Position numbers and translations under genes: made by a program | Shown: piece after piece, positions 1 through 9,719 of the stretch | Layout of the letters: each line of letters begins with the position of its first letter | Position numbering within the stretch: position 1 is the first letter of the stretch | Source: Multifurca ochricompacta | Taxonomy: Eukaryota > Basidiomycota > Agaricomycetes > Russulales > Russulaceae | Assembly (NCBI GenBank): GCA_022496185.1 | Contig: WTXG01000291.1 | Location: forward strand, 1 to 42,825 | Length of the DNA: 42,825 nucleotides | Reading direction: 5' to 3' | The notes under the pieces: generated by a model | Database searches by the model: none | Seen by the model: only the letters and a program-made list of their open reading frames with translations | What the model was told of the DNA's origin: nothing

Positions 1-281
1 TGACTTGCCTGGGGCGTCATTAGATGCGGTGCGGTTGGAAGAGCGTCGCAGGGATTTCGAAATGCCTTAGGGCCAGAGCGGCAGACTCTAGGAGGGCGAG
101 CCATATTACGATGTTTTTTTTCCCTCTGAGCACTCGTGGCATATATGCACCGGCTCTGCGAAGGTGATGCGGGCGGTACTACGAGCGTGTTATAGCAGTT
201 GCAATACTCGAGCATTTACTACACTGTCGTTAATGGATATTTTTTATTCTCTAATCTTTTATGAGTTTGCAGAGGAAGACG

Positions 282-2553
282 CTAAGCCCTTTCGCCCTCT
301 TGAGCAATCTCTCGCCACTTCTGCCCACGCCACCGTACAAGGAAGATTAAGAGCTCACACAAGACTATTAGTCCTGCCCAGAGTGAAAATAATCCCCCAT
401 CACCCATGGAATCCTGCATAGGTACTGCCACTTCGGTAAAAACGAAGGCCGCAACGCCACGGAAGCAGCTATTTGTTGCAACGGCAGCAGAAGAGCGGCC
501 GGGATTGGCATCGACGATATATGCTAGGGCACTCGAATATATCCAACTAGACGTTTTTATTATTGTTAAACAGAATTGACAGCGGGGAAGGAAAGAAACA
601 GGATGAGAGCTCGGCTCACATGGAAAAGAAGCCTGCGAAGAAGATCGCGACACACAAGGATGCGATGTGACAATGCTCTTGGGCGAGCCATGCGTACGCG
701 ACGGCGGCAAGTGGAAGGAATGGTACTGCGAGTTTCGTGCTTTCTAAGCGCATCTGTGAGTGCGAGTTACTGGGGTTAGATATCATTTGCATGGAGAAGA
801 GGAGAAGTACCTCAGCAGAATGACGCCCGCCATTTGCGTTTATCAATCGACGCAACTCGCGATCGGACCAGCGACCGCCGAGCACGCTACCGAGGATGGA
901 TCCGATGCCATATGAGAGAAGGACGAGTCCAGTTTTGAGGGCGTCATAATTATAGTTATTGGCAAGCGTGCGGGAGCAGGTGTAGGTAAGGCAATAAACG
1001 AAGGCGAAGAGAAAACCTGTCCGATGGAAGTTCCAAAAAAAAACACCCACACACACACACACACACACAAAGTTGTAAAAAAACGAAAACGGAAAAAAAA
1101 AAAAAAAAAGAAGGATTTACCTGAGGAGATTAGCATTGCGATATTGTTCCAACGTTTCAGTACGAGTAATAATGGCGGGAATGGATTCACGTCGACCAGT
1201 GAGAGGGTGACGATCTGTACTGGTTCATTTTCTTTTTTGTCTCCCTTTGTTTCTGTCCCTGTGTCCACGTTCGTTCCCATTCCCAGTGGCACGGACTTGA
1301 CACTGGCAGATTGTTTAAATGATCTCCCAGGGTGAGTAGTCGTAGTCGTACTACTACTACTACTACTAGTAGCAGTAGTAGCACGACGTGCCATTACGCC
1401 CTGATAAGTTAGGCTACGCTCACAGCGGAAGGTATCATGAAAGAAAAAGGTGAAGAGGATGAGGTCGACTCCCAAGATCGCTGCGAGAAACCAGAACGTG
1501 GCGCGCCAGTTAAAAGCCTGAGTGAGCAAGCCACCTATTAAGGGGCCAAGAGATGGACCGAGTAACGGAGCGGCGTAAAAGATGCCCATCATCGTTCCGC
1601 GTTCCGAGGGTTCGTATATATCTGCTAAGGTAGCTGCACCGATCGCTATGACGGAACCTGAGCTATTGTGGAGAGGAGGGGGGGGGAGGGGGGAAAGAAT
1701 AGACTCGTGGGCTAAGATGCAAAGAGAAGAGAATTTTTTTTTTTTTTTTTTGTTTTTTTGGGTGCTCACCCTGTAGCTTGGATGACACGCATGCCAATGA
1801 GGACGCCAATACTTTTAGCCTCGGCTGCGACAATACATCCTATCAAAGATATTGCGAGGGAGAGTACGTAGACGACCTTTTTGTTGTTGTTGTTGTATAT
1901 CACTTGATCAATTGCGAGAACATAAAAAAAGTAAAAAATAAAATAAAATAAAGGGGGCGATGTGGGGGAGAGGGGGAGAGGAGGGGGGGGGGTATAATAA
2001 TAATAAATAAAAATTCAAATTCACACCTTGCGGCCCTTGATCTCGCTAATGGCCATCCATAGGAGCGGTGTGACACCTTGAAAGACGATGAACATGGCTT
2101 GGATTAGACTAATTTGACTACTGGTAGCTCGCAAATCTGTCTCTATCTGTTTTATTGCGGCTTTGAGAAGGTTTGTTTTTGAATGTTTTTTTTTTTTTTT
2201 TAAATTTTAAAATTTTTATATAGATAAGATAAAAAAAACTACTACGCACGATTGAAACTATTTGAACCGAGGCCTGCCGTTATCGCGGCACTGAAGATGA
2301 TGCATAAAATGCTCGTCTAAAAAATAAAAAATAAAATCATATTTTGAGTGGGTGTGTTAGTGTGGACAGAAAAGGTAATAAAACTGACTTTTCGTCCGCG
2401 TGACCATTTCCTGGGATCGTCGCTAACGTAAACATGCTCTATATCTAAACGCTCAATCGATGGGTCAGTCTTCTCAATGTCTTCAGTGGTGGTAGTAGTA
2501 GTGGTAGTGGTAGGTGAGCTGAGAATACGGGTATTCGTAATAGCAGGAGTCAT
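282..2553 (-). CDS. MFS drug:H+ antiporter (DHA1-like), copy 1, intact
   Basis: Predicted plasma-membrane transporter of the major facilitator superfamily, probably exporting drugs or organic compounds against protons. Eight exons join in frame: 2553-2389, 2316-2250, 2160-2027, 1876-1770, 1662-1121, 1016-811, 753-620, 546-282, giving 539 residues, a normal length for a 12-helix carrier. The stretch WMAISEIKGRK matches the loop 2-3 motif A, and GIFYAAPLLGPSLGPLIGG the antiporter motif C, both typical of the DHA1 branch (yeast Qdr/Aqr/Dtr type). The N-terminus (about 75 residues) is hydrophilic with a Thr run. The central loop after helix 6 has a Ser/Thr run coded by a microsatellite. The start is the first ATG of the exon; upstream codons in that frame lack an ATG. 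A second copy lies immediately upstream. Substrate is not predictable. Family assignment is firm; efflux role is inferred. Confidence 0.9.
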
Positions 2554-2707
2554 ATCTGACACAAGCAGGAGTAGAGTCAGAGATAACGCCTTTGAGGGAG
2601 GGAGGGGAGAAGGGGGAAGGGAGAGGGGAAGAGGGGAAGAGGATCCCTTTTCTCTTTTCCAGGGGGAAAGAAAGGATAGGACGACTGATAATACCAAGAT
2701 GAGCTAT

Positions 2708-2730
2708 TCCCATTGTATATAACTTCTAGC
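2708..2730 (-). promoter_or_regulatory. TATA-like box of MFS copy 1
   Basis: On the minus strand the sequence reads GTTATATACAATGG about 155-165 bases upstream of the MFS copy 1 start codon. The equivalent place in copy 2 (around 6522-6536) reads GCTATATATAATGG, so the element is kept in both copies although surrounding G/A-rich sequence has changed. This conservation, rather than the match alone, supports a core promoter element. Confidence 0.45.
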
Positions 2731-3379
2731 AGCATGCACATCATAATCCGATGAGGCAATTTTTGACCATTGAAAATTGAAAAAAAATTCGATTGTTTTT
2801 TTTCGCTGAGAGCTTATTGTTCCAACCCCACGAACGAACCAATCAGGTTTCCAGAGTTGACAAGATTACATTGTCAAGTGCCCACACTACTACGAACTGC
2901 ACCTCATGGCGGTGGTGATGTTATCAAGAAGATCTTCGACAGTAAACGGTGGAACTATTAGTCAAACATGGTCCGCCGAAATACGTTGCCATCTGCAACG
3001 TTGGGGGGTAAGGGGGGGTAAAGGGGGTGCTTCCCATGATATATATATGTTCAAATATTACGATAATTGTATGCGCTAAAGAGATAGAGACAGCGCTCGG
3101 ATTCGATTGTCATGTCTAGAGCTCAGACGCTTGAGTTGAGCCTACTACGCCTCGGTTTTGCCTCTCATCCTTCTAGAGGATGAGATATAAATGACCAGCC
3201 CCCGTAAAATGTCTAAAAATAGAAATAAATTCAGATTTAGATTTATCTCGTCTGTCTGTTAGCGTCAAAAAAAGTTGTCAATCAGAAGGTGAGATGATAT
3301 ACCAAGAACATGAAATTATATGTGGTTGAGGGGTCATATGATGACATAAATACCAACATCAGCTTGGAAGGAGTGGGTC

Positions 3380-3960
3380 CATGTTCTGTCCAGCTTTTAA
3401 CAGGCATTTTCATCATTTTCATTGTTATCTCATTTAGGATGCTTAAAGTAGCATCTTATTATTTATCTAATCTTTCCTTGTAATTGGGATTGTTGCACCC
3501 ATTACAAGAAGCAGTGTGTAATAGAGAAGGAGTGGAGAGAAGAAGAAAGGTGAACTTACCTATACTACCCAACATCACCAACTCAGACTTAATCCAGCTT
3601 GCAAGGTCATCATCTCACCAAAGGAGGCCTTGTGAAGGCCCACATGTCCTGGATGAAGGTAAGGGGGGTGAGGTCATCGCATGAGCAGAGCCAGTCTTTC
3701 ACTACACTATTAGGTTGAAAGTGTTTGTCTACATGTCACATGACTTTGATTTATAATGATATTTTGTTGCTTGTTGCAATGATAACTTTCCTTTTTAAAA
3801 TAAATATTATTACAAGTCATAATCGTGTGACAAGATTACCACTTTAGGGATGTCAGCGGCGGGGGAGAGGGAGGTGGGTGAGCTATTGACTTGAGCTTGG
3901 TAGGGCACGGGTACGGCAACCGTACTAAGGACCCGTCCATACCGTGAGGTATGGGTACGG
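3380..3960. other. Unique spacer between the two MFS units
   Basis: About 580 bases between the duplicated units have no counterpart beside unit 2 (which runs on into an LTR-like relic instead). Base composition is AT-rich with short, non-overlapping ORFs; the longest open frame (3484-3684, plus) has no domain I recognise. Near 3930-3955 there is a small hairpin, CCATACC-GTGA-GGTATGG, beside further GGTACGG-type repeats. It could be an inserted or degraded mobile element, but I see no convincing terminal repeats or target duplication. Confidence 0.4.
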
Positions 3961-3969
3961 TGCGTAGCC

Positions 3970-6900
3970 ATATTAGATGCGGTACGCTTGGAAGAGCGTC
4001 GCAGGGATTTCAAGATGCCTAGGGGCCAGAGCAGCAGACTCTAGGAGGGCGAGCCATATTACGATGTATCGGCTTTGCGAAGGTGATGCGGGCGGTGCTT
4101 GCTACGAGCGTGTTATAGCAGTTACAATACTCGAACATTTACTACACTGTCGTTAATGGATATTTTTTATTCTCTAATCTTTTATGAGTTTGCAGAGGAA
4201 GACGCTAAGCCCTTTCGCCCTCTTGAGCAATCTCTCGCCACTTCTGCCCACGCCACCGTACAAGGAGGATTAAGAGCTCACACAAGACTATTAGTCCCGC
4301 CCAGAATGAATATAACCCCCCATCACCCATGGAATCCTGCATAGGTACTGCCACTTCGGTAAACATGAAGGCCGCAACGCCACGGAAGCAGCTATTTGTT
4401 GCAACGGCAGCAGAAGAGCGGCCGGGATTGGCATCGACGATATATGCTAGAATACTCGAAAAGATCCAACTAGACGGTTTTTTTATTATTAAACAGAATT
4501 GACAGCGGGGAAGGAAAGAAACAGGATGAGAGCTCGGCTCACATGGAAAAGAAGCCTGCGAAGAAGATCGCGACACACAAGGATGCGATGTGACAATGCT
4601 CTTGGGCGAGCCATGCGTACGCGACGGCGGCGAGTGGAAGGAATGGCATTGCGAGTTTCGTGCTTTCTAAGCGCATCTGTGAGTGCGAGTTACTGGGGTT
4701 AGATATCATTTGCATGGAGAAGAGGAGAAGTACCTCAGCAGAATGACGCCCGCCATTTGCGTTGGTCAATCGACGCAACTCGCGATCGGACCAGCGACCG
4801 CCGAGCACGCTACCAAGGATGGATCCGATGCCATAGGAGAGAAGGACGAGTCCAGTTTTGAGGGCGTCATAATTATAGTTATTGGCAAGCGTGCGGGAGC
4901 AGGTGTAGGTAAGGCAATACGTGAAGGCGAAGAGAAAACCTGTCCGATGGGGTCCAAAAAACACGTTTTACTGTTATGAGCATATCACACATAAGTCATG
5001 AAAACGAAAGAAAAGAGGGTTTGCCTGAGGAGAATAGCATCGCGATATTGTTCCAAAGCTTCAGTACGAGTAGTAACGGCGGAAATGGATTCACGTCGAC
5101 CAATGAGAGGACGATCTGTACTGGTTCATTTTCTTTTTGTCTCCCTTTGTTTCGGTGTCTGTGTCCGCGTTCGTTCTCATTCCCAGCTCTGGCGAAGCGG
5201 ACACAGAGGTGGGTACGGACTTGACACTGGCAGATTGTTTCGATGACCTCCCAGGGTGAGTAGTCGTAGTCGTAGTCGTAGTAGTACCACTAGTAGCACG
5301 ACGTGCCAGTACGCTCTGATAAGTTAGGCTACGCTCGCAGCGGAAGGTATCGTGGAAGAAAAAGATGAAGAGGATGAGGTCGGCTCCCAGGATCGCTGCG
5401 AGAAACCAGAACGTGGCGCGCCAGTTAAACGCGTGCGTGAGCACGCCGCCTATTAAGGGGCCAAGAGATGGACCGAGTAACGGAGCGGCGTAAAAGATGC
5501 CCATCATCGTTCCGCGCTCCGAGGGTTCGTATATATCTGCTAGGGTCGCTGCACCGATCGCTATGACGGAACCTGAGCTATTGTGGAGGAGAGGGGGGAA
5601 AGGGAAGAATAGAGTCGTGGGTTAGATGCGGCGAGAAGATCTTTTTTTTTTGGTGCTCACCCTGTAGCTTGGACGACACGCATGGCGGTGAGGACGCCGA
5701 TACTTTTAGCCTCGGCCGCGACTATACATCCTATCAAAGATATTGCGAGGGAGAGCACGTAGACGACCTTTTGTTGTTGTTATATATCACTCACTAAATC
5801 AATTGCGAGAACATAAAAAAGCAAAAAAAAACAAAAACAGAAAGGGGGCGGGGAGATGTGGGAAAGCGGGAGGGGGTATAAATAAAAAAAGTGATTCCAT
5901 ACCTTGCGGCCCTTGATCTCGCTAACGGCCATCCACAGGAGTGGTATGGTACCTTGAAAGACGACGAACATGGCTTGGATCAGACTAATTTGACTACTGG
6001 TAGCTCGCAAATCGGTCTCTATCTGTTTTATTGCGGCTTTGAGAAAATTTTATTTGAATGTTTTGATTTTTTTTTATAGATAAGTCGATGGCAGCGGCCA
6101 TAAAAAAAAACCCACGATTGAAACTGTTTGAACCGAAGCCTACCGCTATCGTGGCACTGAAGATGATGCACAAAATGCTCGTCTAAAATTATTGAGTGGG
6201 TAGGTGTGGTCCGTGGGTAGAACGAAACAGACTGACTTTTCGTCCGCGCGACCACTTCCTGGGATCATCGCTAACGTAAACGTGCTCTATATCTACACGC
6301 TCAATCGATGGGTCAGTCTTCTCAATGTCTTCAGTGGTGGTGGTAGTAGTGGTAGTGGTGGGTGAGCTGAGAATACGGGTATTCGTAATAGCAGGGGTCA
6401 TATCTGACACAAGCAGGAGTAGTCACAATCCAAAGATGACGCCTTTGAGGGAGGGAGGGAGGGGAGGGGGGGATTCCTTTTCTCTTTCCAGGGGAAAGAA
6501 AGGAAGGACTGATGGGCTGCCCCATTATATATAGCTTCTTGCAGCATGCACATGCTGAGCTAATGTCCTTTGCACCTGCGGAAGTACGGAGTCATATTCT
6601 GATGACGGTGTTGTTGGACTACTGTGGGTTTCCAACCCCACAAACCAATCAGGTTCCAGGGTTGACACGATTATATTGTCAAATGCCCGCACAGCGAACT
6701 GCACCTCGTGGCGGCGATGTTATCACGAAGAGCTTCGACAGTGAACGGTCGAACTATTAGTCGAACATAGTTGGCCGGAATACGTTGCCATCTGCAACGT
6801 TGGGGGGTGGGGAGGGTAGGGGGTGCTTCCCATGATATATGATCACATATTACGATAATTTTGTGCGCTAAAGAGATAGAGACAGCGCTCGGATTCGATT

Positions 6901-7200
6901 GTCACGTCTAGAGCTCAGACGCTTGAGTTGAGTCTACTACGCCTCGGTTTTGGGAGTTGCTTCTCATCCTTCTAGAGGATGAGATATAAATGACCAGCCT
7001 CCATAAAATGTCTAAAAATAAAATAAAAATTTAGATTTAGATTTATCCCATCTGTCTGTTAGCGTCAAAAAGGAAGAAGTTGTCGATCAGAAGGTGAGGT
7101 GATACCAACAAGAACATGAAATTATACGTGGTTGAGTAGCCGAGCCGTTCTGAAGTTTACCACCCTTAGGGTTATGTGATGACGTAAATCCTGACATCTG
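3970..7200. repeat. Tandem segmental duplication, unit 2 (MFS copy 2 and flanks)
   Basis: Second unit of the duplication described at 20-3330, same orientation. The offset grows smaller along the unit (about 3950 at the left, about 3800 at the right), because copy 1 holds longer simple repeats in its introns (AC run, poly-A and poly-T tracts). Homology fades near 7190, where unit 2 keeps a stretch (7127-7175) missing from unit 1. Confidence 0.85.
4205..6401 (-). CDS. MFS drug:H+ antiporter, copy 2, disrupted by a 1-base frameshift
   Basis: Tandem duplicate of the transporter at 282-2553. Exons 6401-6237, 6182-6116, 6036-5903, 5767-5661, 5577-5025, 4939-4734, 4676-4543 and 4469-4205 match copy 1 in position and phase, except exon 5. 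There, the A run coding the Lys-Lys of the central loop is five bases (5134-5138) against six in copy 1 (1233-1238), which shifts the frame and gives a stop at 5091-5093. The exon 5 donor is GCAAAC instead of the GTAAAT of copy 1. A 3-base in-frame deletion and a shorter Ser/Thr tract are also seen in this loop. Exons 6-8 stay open and well conserved, so either the break is recent or it is a consensus error; the GC donor alone could still splice. If real, the product ends after six helices. Confidence 0.8.
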
Positions 7201-7223
7201 CTTCGAAGTGATGAACGCAGCTG

Positions 7224-7650
7224 ATGTTAGATAAGCGCTACCTAAACGGGTAGCAAGATAATTCAGTTTGTGAATGGTCAAAACTGTACATTAATTAGTC
7301 TTTACCTAAACGGGTAGCAAGATAACTACGCGAGTAATGTTAGCTATACGCGTGGTAAAGATAATCTAAGTAGATACTCACTTCAGTTTGTGAATGGTCA
7401 AAACTGAAGTGTACAACACAGAAATAATGTCCTTAAATACTGTAAAGAGTGTGCTGTGCTATGGTCATAAGGGATTGTATCTTAATCATAAGTAATCATA
7501 GTAAACGAGTGGAATGTCAGTAGGTATATTACAATGTCCACTTAACTCCGTCTTGTACCGGCAACTCCGGTCACCTCTGATCCGGTCCGGCCAACTCTGA
7601 TCCGTTACCGGCTCAACACGAAGGAGGGGGTCACTTCAGTGTTTGACAGT
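7224..7650 (+). mobile_element. LTR-like relic, rearranged
   Basis: Contains two nested starts, TGTTAGATAAGCGCTA (7224) and TGTTAGCTATACGCGTGG (7338), and two pairs of direct repeats: ACCTAAACGGGTAGCAAGAT at 7240 and 7304, and TTCAGTTTGTGAATGGTCAA at 7262 and 7382. The block from 7338 on resembles 38170-38300: both show TTAGCTA, GGTAAAG, then GGTCAAAACT-AAGTG-ACA and a TCCTTA(T/A)ATACT element. The TG start, a TATA-like element downstream and the second dispersed copy suggest a solo LTR of a retrotransposon, partly duplicated. No coding remnants are next to it, and I could not fix the 3' end or a target-site duplication. Confidence 0.5.
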
Positions 7651-7901
7651 TCTTCCATAACGATTAATACGCCTGCGTGCGTTAAAACTAGTAATAATCC
7701 CTGGATCTTTGACAGCTGCTACACACACGTAAATAATGTGCCAGGCGTGAGGCGTAACCGTTCAACTTTAACAGTCAGTCAACAGTCAGGTGGTTTTCCC
7801 GTCCCCGGGTCGGCGCGCCCGCCCAATGAGTTACTTCGGTGGTGCTAATTACAACAACAGTGTACAATTATTAGTGGTGGTTCGAAGGATGCCAGGCCAA
7901 A

Positions 7902-8978
7902 TTAAGAGAGGGTGTCCTCTAGTATCTCTTCCCTCTTTCCCCATATCTCCCGGATGTTCTTGTATCCGCTAAGACCCAGTGTGATTTCCGTTTCCGCCAA
8001 CAATCCACGAAGGACTTCCTCAACTCCCTTCTCGCCATTAATGGAGAGACCATACATGAAGGGTCTCCCCACTATTCAAAAAAAAAAAAAAAAAGAGCCA
8101 GCTATCAGCAACAGAAAACAAGATTTGGCACACACACACAAGTCGTACACGCGTGACTTACCCATGACTGCCTGCGCTCCCATGGCGAGCGCCTTGACGA
8201 CGTCGCTGCCCGTTCGGATTCCCGAATCAAACAGGACTGTGAACTTGCCCGACTCTTGCGCTTCTCTGACACGTTTCGAAGCCGTGATTTTAACCAGAGC
8301 GGAGAAAGAACCGATTGCGCCATCGACCTGTCGCCCACCTGTAACCCCGTGCGAGTGACAAAGGGAGGGAAAGAAAACAAAAAGTGATGACATGAGTTGA
8401 TGACCCGACCCCTCCACGTCATCGGCATTTCTCATTAAACCATTTAGAAAACCGTGACATACCGTGATTGGACACGACGATGCCGTCCGCACCTACGTCG
8501 ATAGCAGCGAGAGCGTCGGCAACGCACTGAATGCCCTTGAGAACCAACGGTCCCTTCCAATTATCCCGGAGGAACTTGACATCCTCCCATGAACGGAAAA
8601 GCCCCGAATTGGCTTCGGCCAACCAAGCAGCTCCAAGCTTCCCCGCTTCCGCCAAATTATCATCATTCGCGGCAGAGGTGCGGAACTTGTCCAGATCCAG
8701 GGGGAACTTGGGTGTCTCGTCCCGCGGCGACAGACCAAATCGCGACATGAAGACTGGGTCTGACGTGCCGACTTGCACGCCAACACCGGCAGCGAATGGT
8801 AGGTACGCGGTGTCGAGGTCGTGTGGGCGCCATCCGATCTGGAAGGTATCCAGTGTGACGACAAGGGCAGTATAACCTTCGGCTTTTGCCCGGCTCAGTA
8901 GGGAGAGTGTGACTTCGTTCGTCCGTGGCCTGTGTAATGACAGCGATTTGGTTAGGGATCAGGGAATTCTCCAAGTAG

Positions 8979-9011
<33 letters not shown>

Positions 9012-9712
9012 AAAAAGAAAGAAAAAAAGAGACAGTGGAGGGGGATGGACGGGGGATAATAACCCACCAGTAAAGCTGATACCAGCGATGGCCATTACCG
9101 CTTGCTTTTGCGACAGCTTCAATCGAACGTGTGCTGGCGGTACTCAAAGTGTATGGAACACCAAGTCTTGCAGCGGCGCGTGCAGTCGCCAGCTCTCCGT
9201 CTGAATGCAGGATCCCCTGCACACCGACGGGCGCTATTATCAAGGGTGATCGGAGTTTGACGCCAAAGATCTCAGTCTGTGTAAGTAAGTATGATTAGAT
9301 TATAAATCTGTAACTGTGACTTGATAAAAAAAAAATGCGTCCAAAACGACAAACCTCGATGTTTCGCTCTGTGGCATCCCGTAACATGCGTGGTATGATT
9401 TGCCAGCGATCGAGGGAGGCACGGTTGGCTGTATTCGTCGATCCTGAACCGGCGCTACCAAAAGTATACAAGTACGCAGCTGTAGGAAGTACACTCAGAA
9501 ATTTTTACGAAAACAATAAAATAAAAAATAAAAAATAAATAAAACTGTGAATGAGAGCGATGCGTACCGTGATTCTCTTTTGTCACTACTTCGGAAATTT
9601 TCTCAAGTTTCTGGTATTCATAAGAACCAATGCTGGGACGCAGGCCACCTTGGTATATCGGAAACAAGTAGGAAGACCAATTGGCTGGAACATCAAGAGT
9701 GTCGTTGGACAT
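7902..9712 (-). CDS. FMN-dependent alpha-hydroxy acid oxidase, lactate 2-monooxygenase-like
   Basis: Oxidises an L-2-hydroxy acid (likely L-lactate) with FMN. Six exons, 9712-9568, 9479-9355, 9276-9068, 8929-8463, 8338-8162 and 8071-7902, give 430 residues, in frame throughout. Family landmarks in order: an N-terminal part ending in a Gly/Ser-rich loop followed by NRASLDRWQIIPRML; IIAPVGVQG; STASTRS; the FMN-site WYQLYW; VVTLDTFQIGWRPHDL; LKGIQ with the FMN-phosphate lysine; the catalytic SNHGGRQVDGA (His and Arg, split by an intron); DSGIRTGSDVVKALAMGA and VGRPFMYGL. The VTLDT...GWRP form is closer to bacterial lactate 2-monooxygenase than to glycolate oxidase or flavocytochrome b2. No heme b5 domain or obvious targeting peptide or PTS1 tail is seen, so a cytosolic enzyme is likely. 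Exact substrate and whether it decarboxylates are inferred. Confidence 0.92.
8980..9011. repeat. Poly-T/poly-A palindrome in an intron
   Basis: A run of about 17 T is followed directly by about 15 A, then A/G-rich sequence, within intron 3 of the hydroxy acid oxidase gene. It is self-complementary, so it could form a hairpin in DNA or pre-mRNA. No gene function is implied. Confidence 0.7.
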
Positions 9713-9719
9713 GGTTACG

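Larger units (their letters stand above)
20..3330. repeat. Tandem segmental duplication, unit 1 (MFS copy 1 and flanks)
   Basis: Sequence from about 20 to about 3330 aligns throughout with about 3970 to 7200, covering 3' flank, the whole MFS gene, promoter and roughly 700 bases further upstream. Landmarks seen in both are the GGAAGAGCGTCGCAGGGATTT block (near 40 and 3990), the exon sequences, and the block CGTTGCCATCTGCAACGTTG (near 2985 and 6783). Differences are mostly substitutions and changes in simple repeats, so the duplication is not very recent. The left limit may extend beyond the window. Confidence 0.85.

Noticed and set aside
1024..1335. Plus-strand open frame over the MFS gene
   Set aside because: It overlaps exon 5 and the AC/A-rich intron on the wrong strand and is composed of repeat-derived residues.
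7870..7900. tRNA B-box-like GGTTCGAAGGAT
   Set aside because: No cloverleaf can be drawn around it; other GGTTCGAA sites (25587) also fail. I found no tRNA gene.
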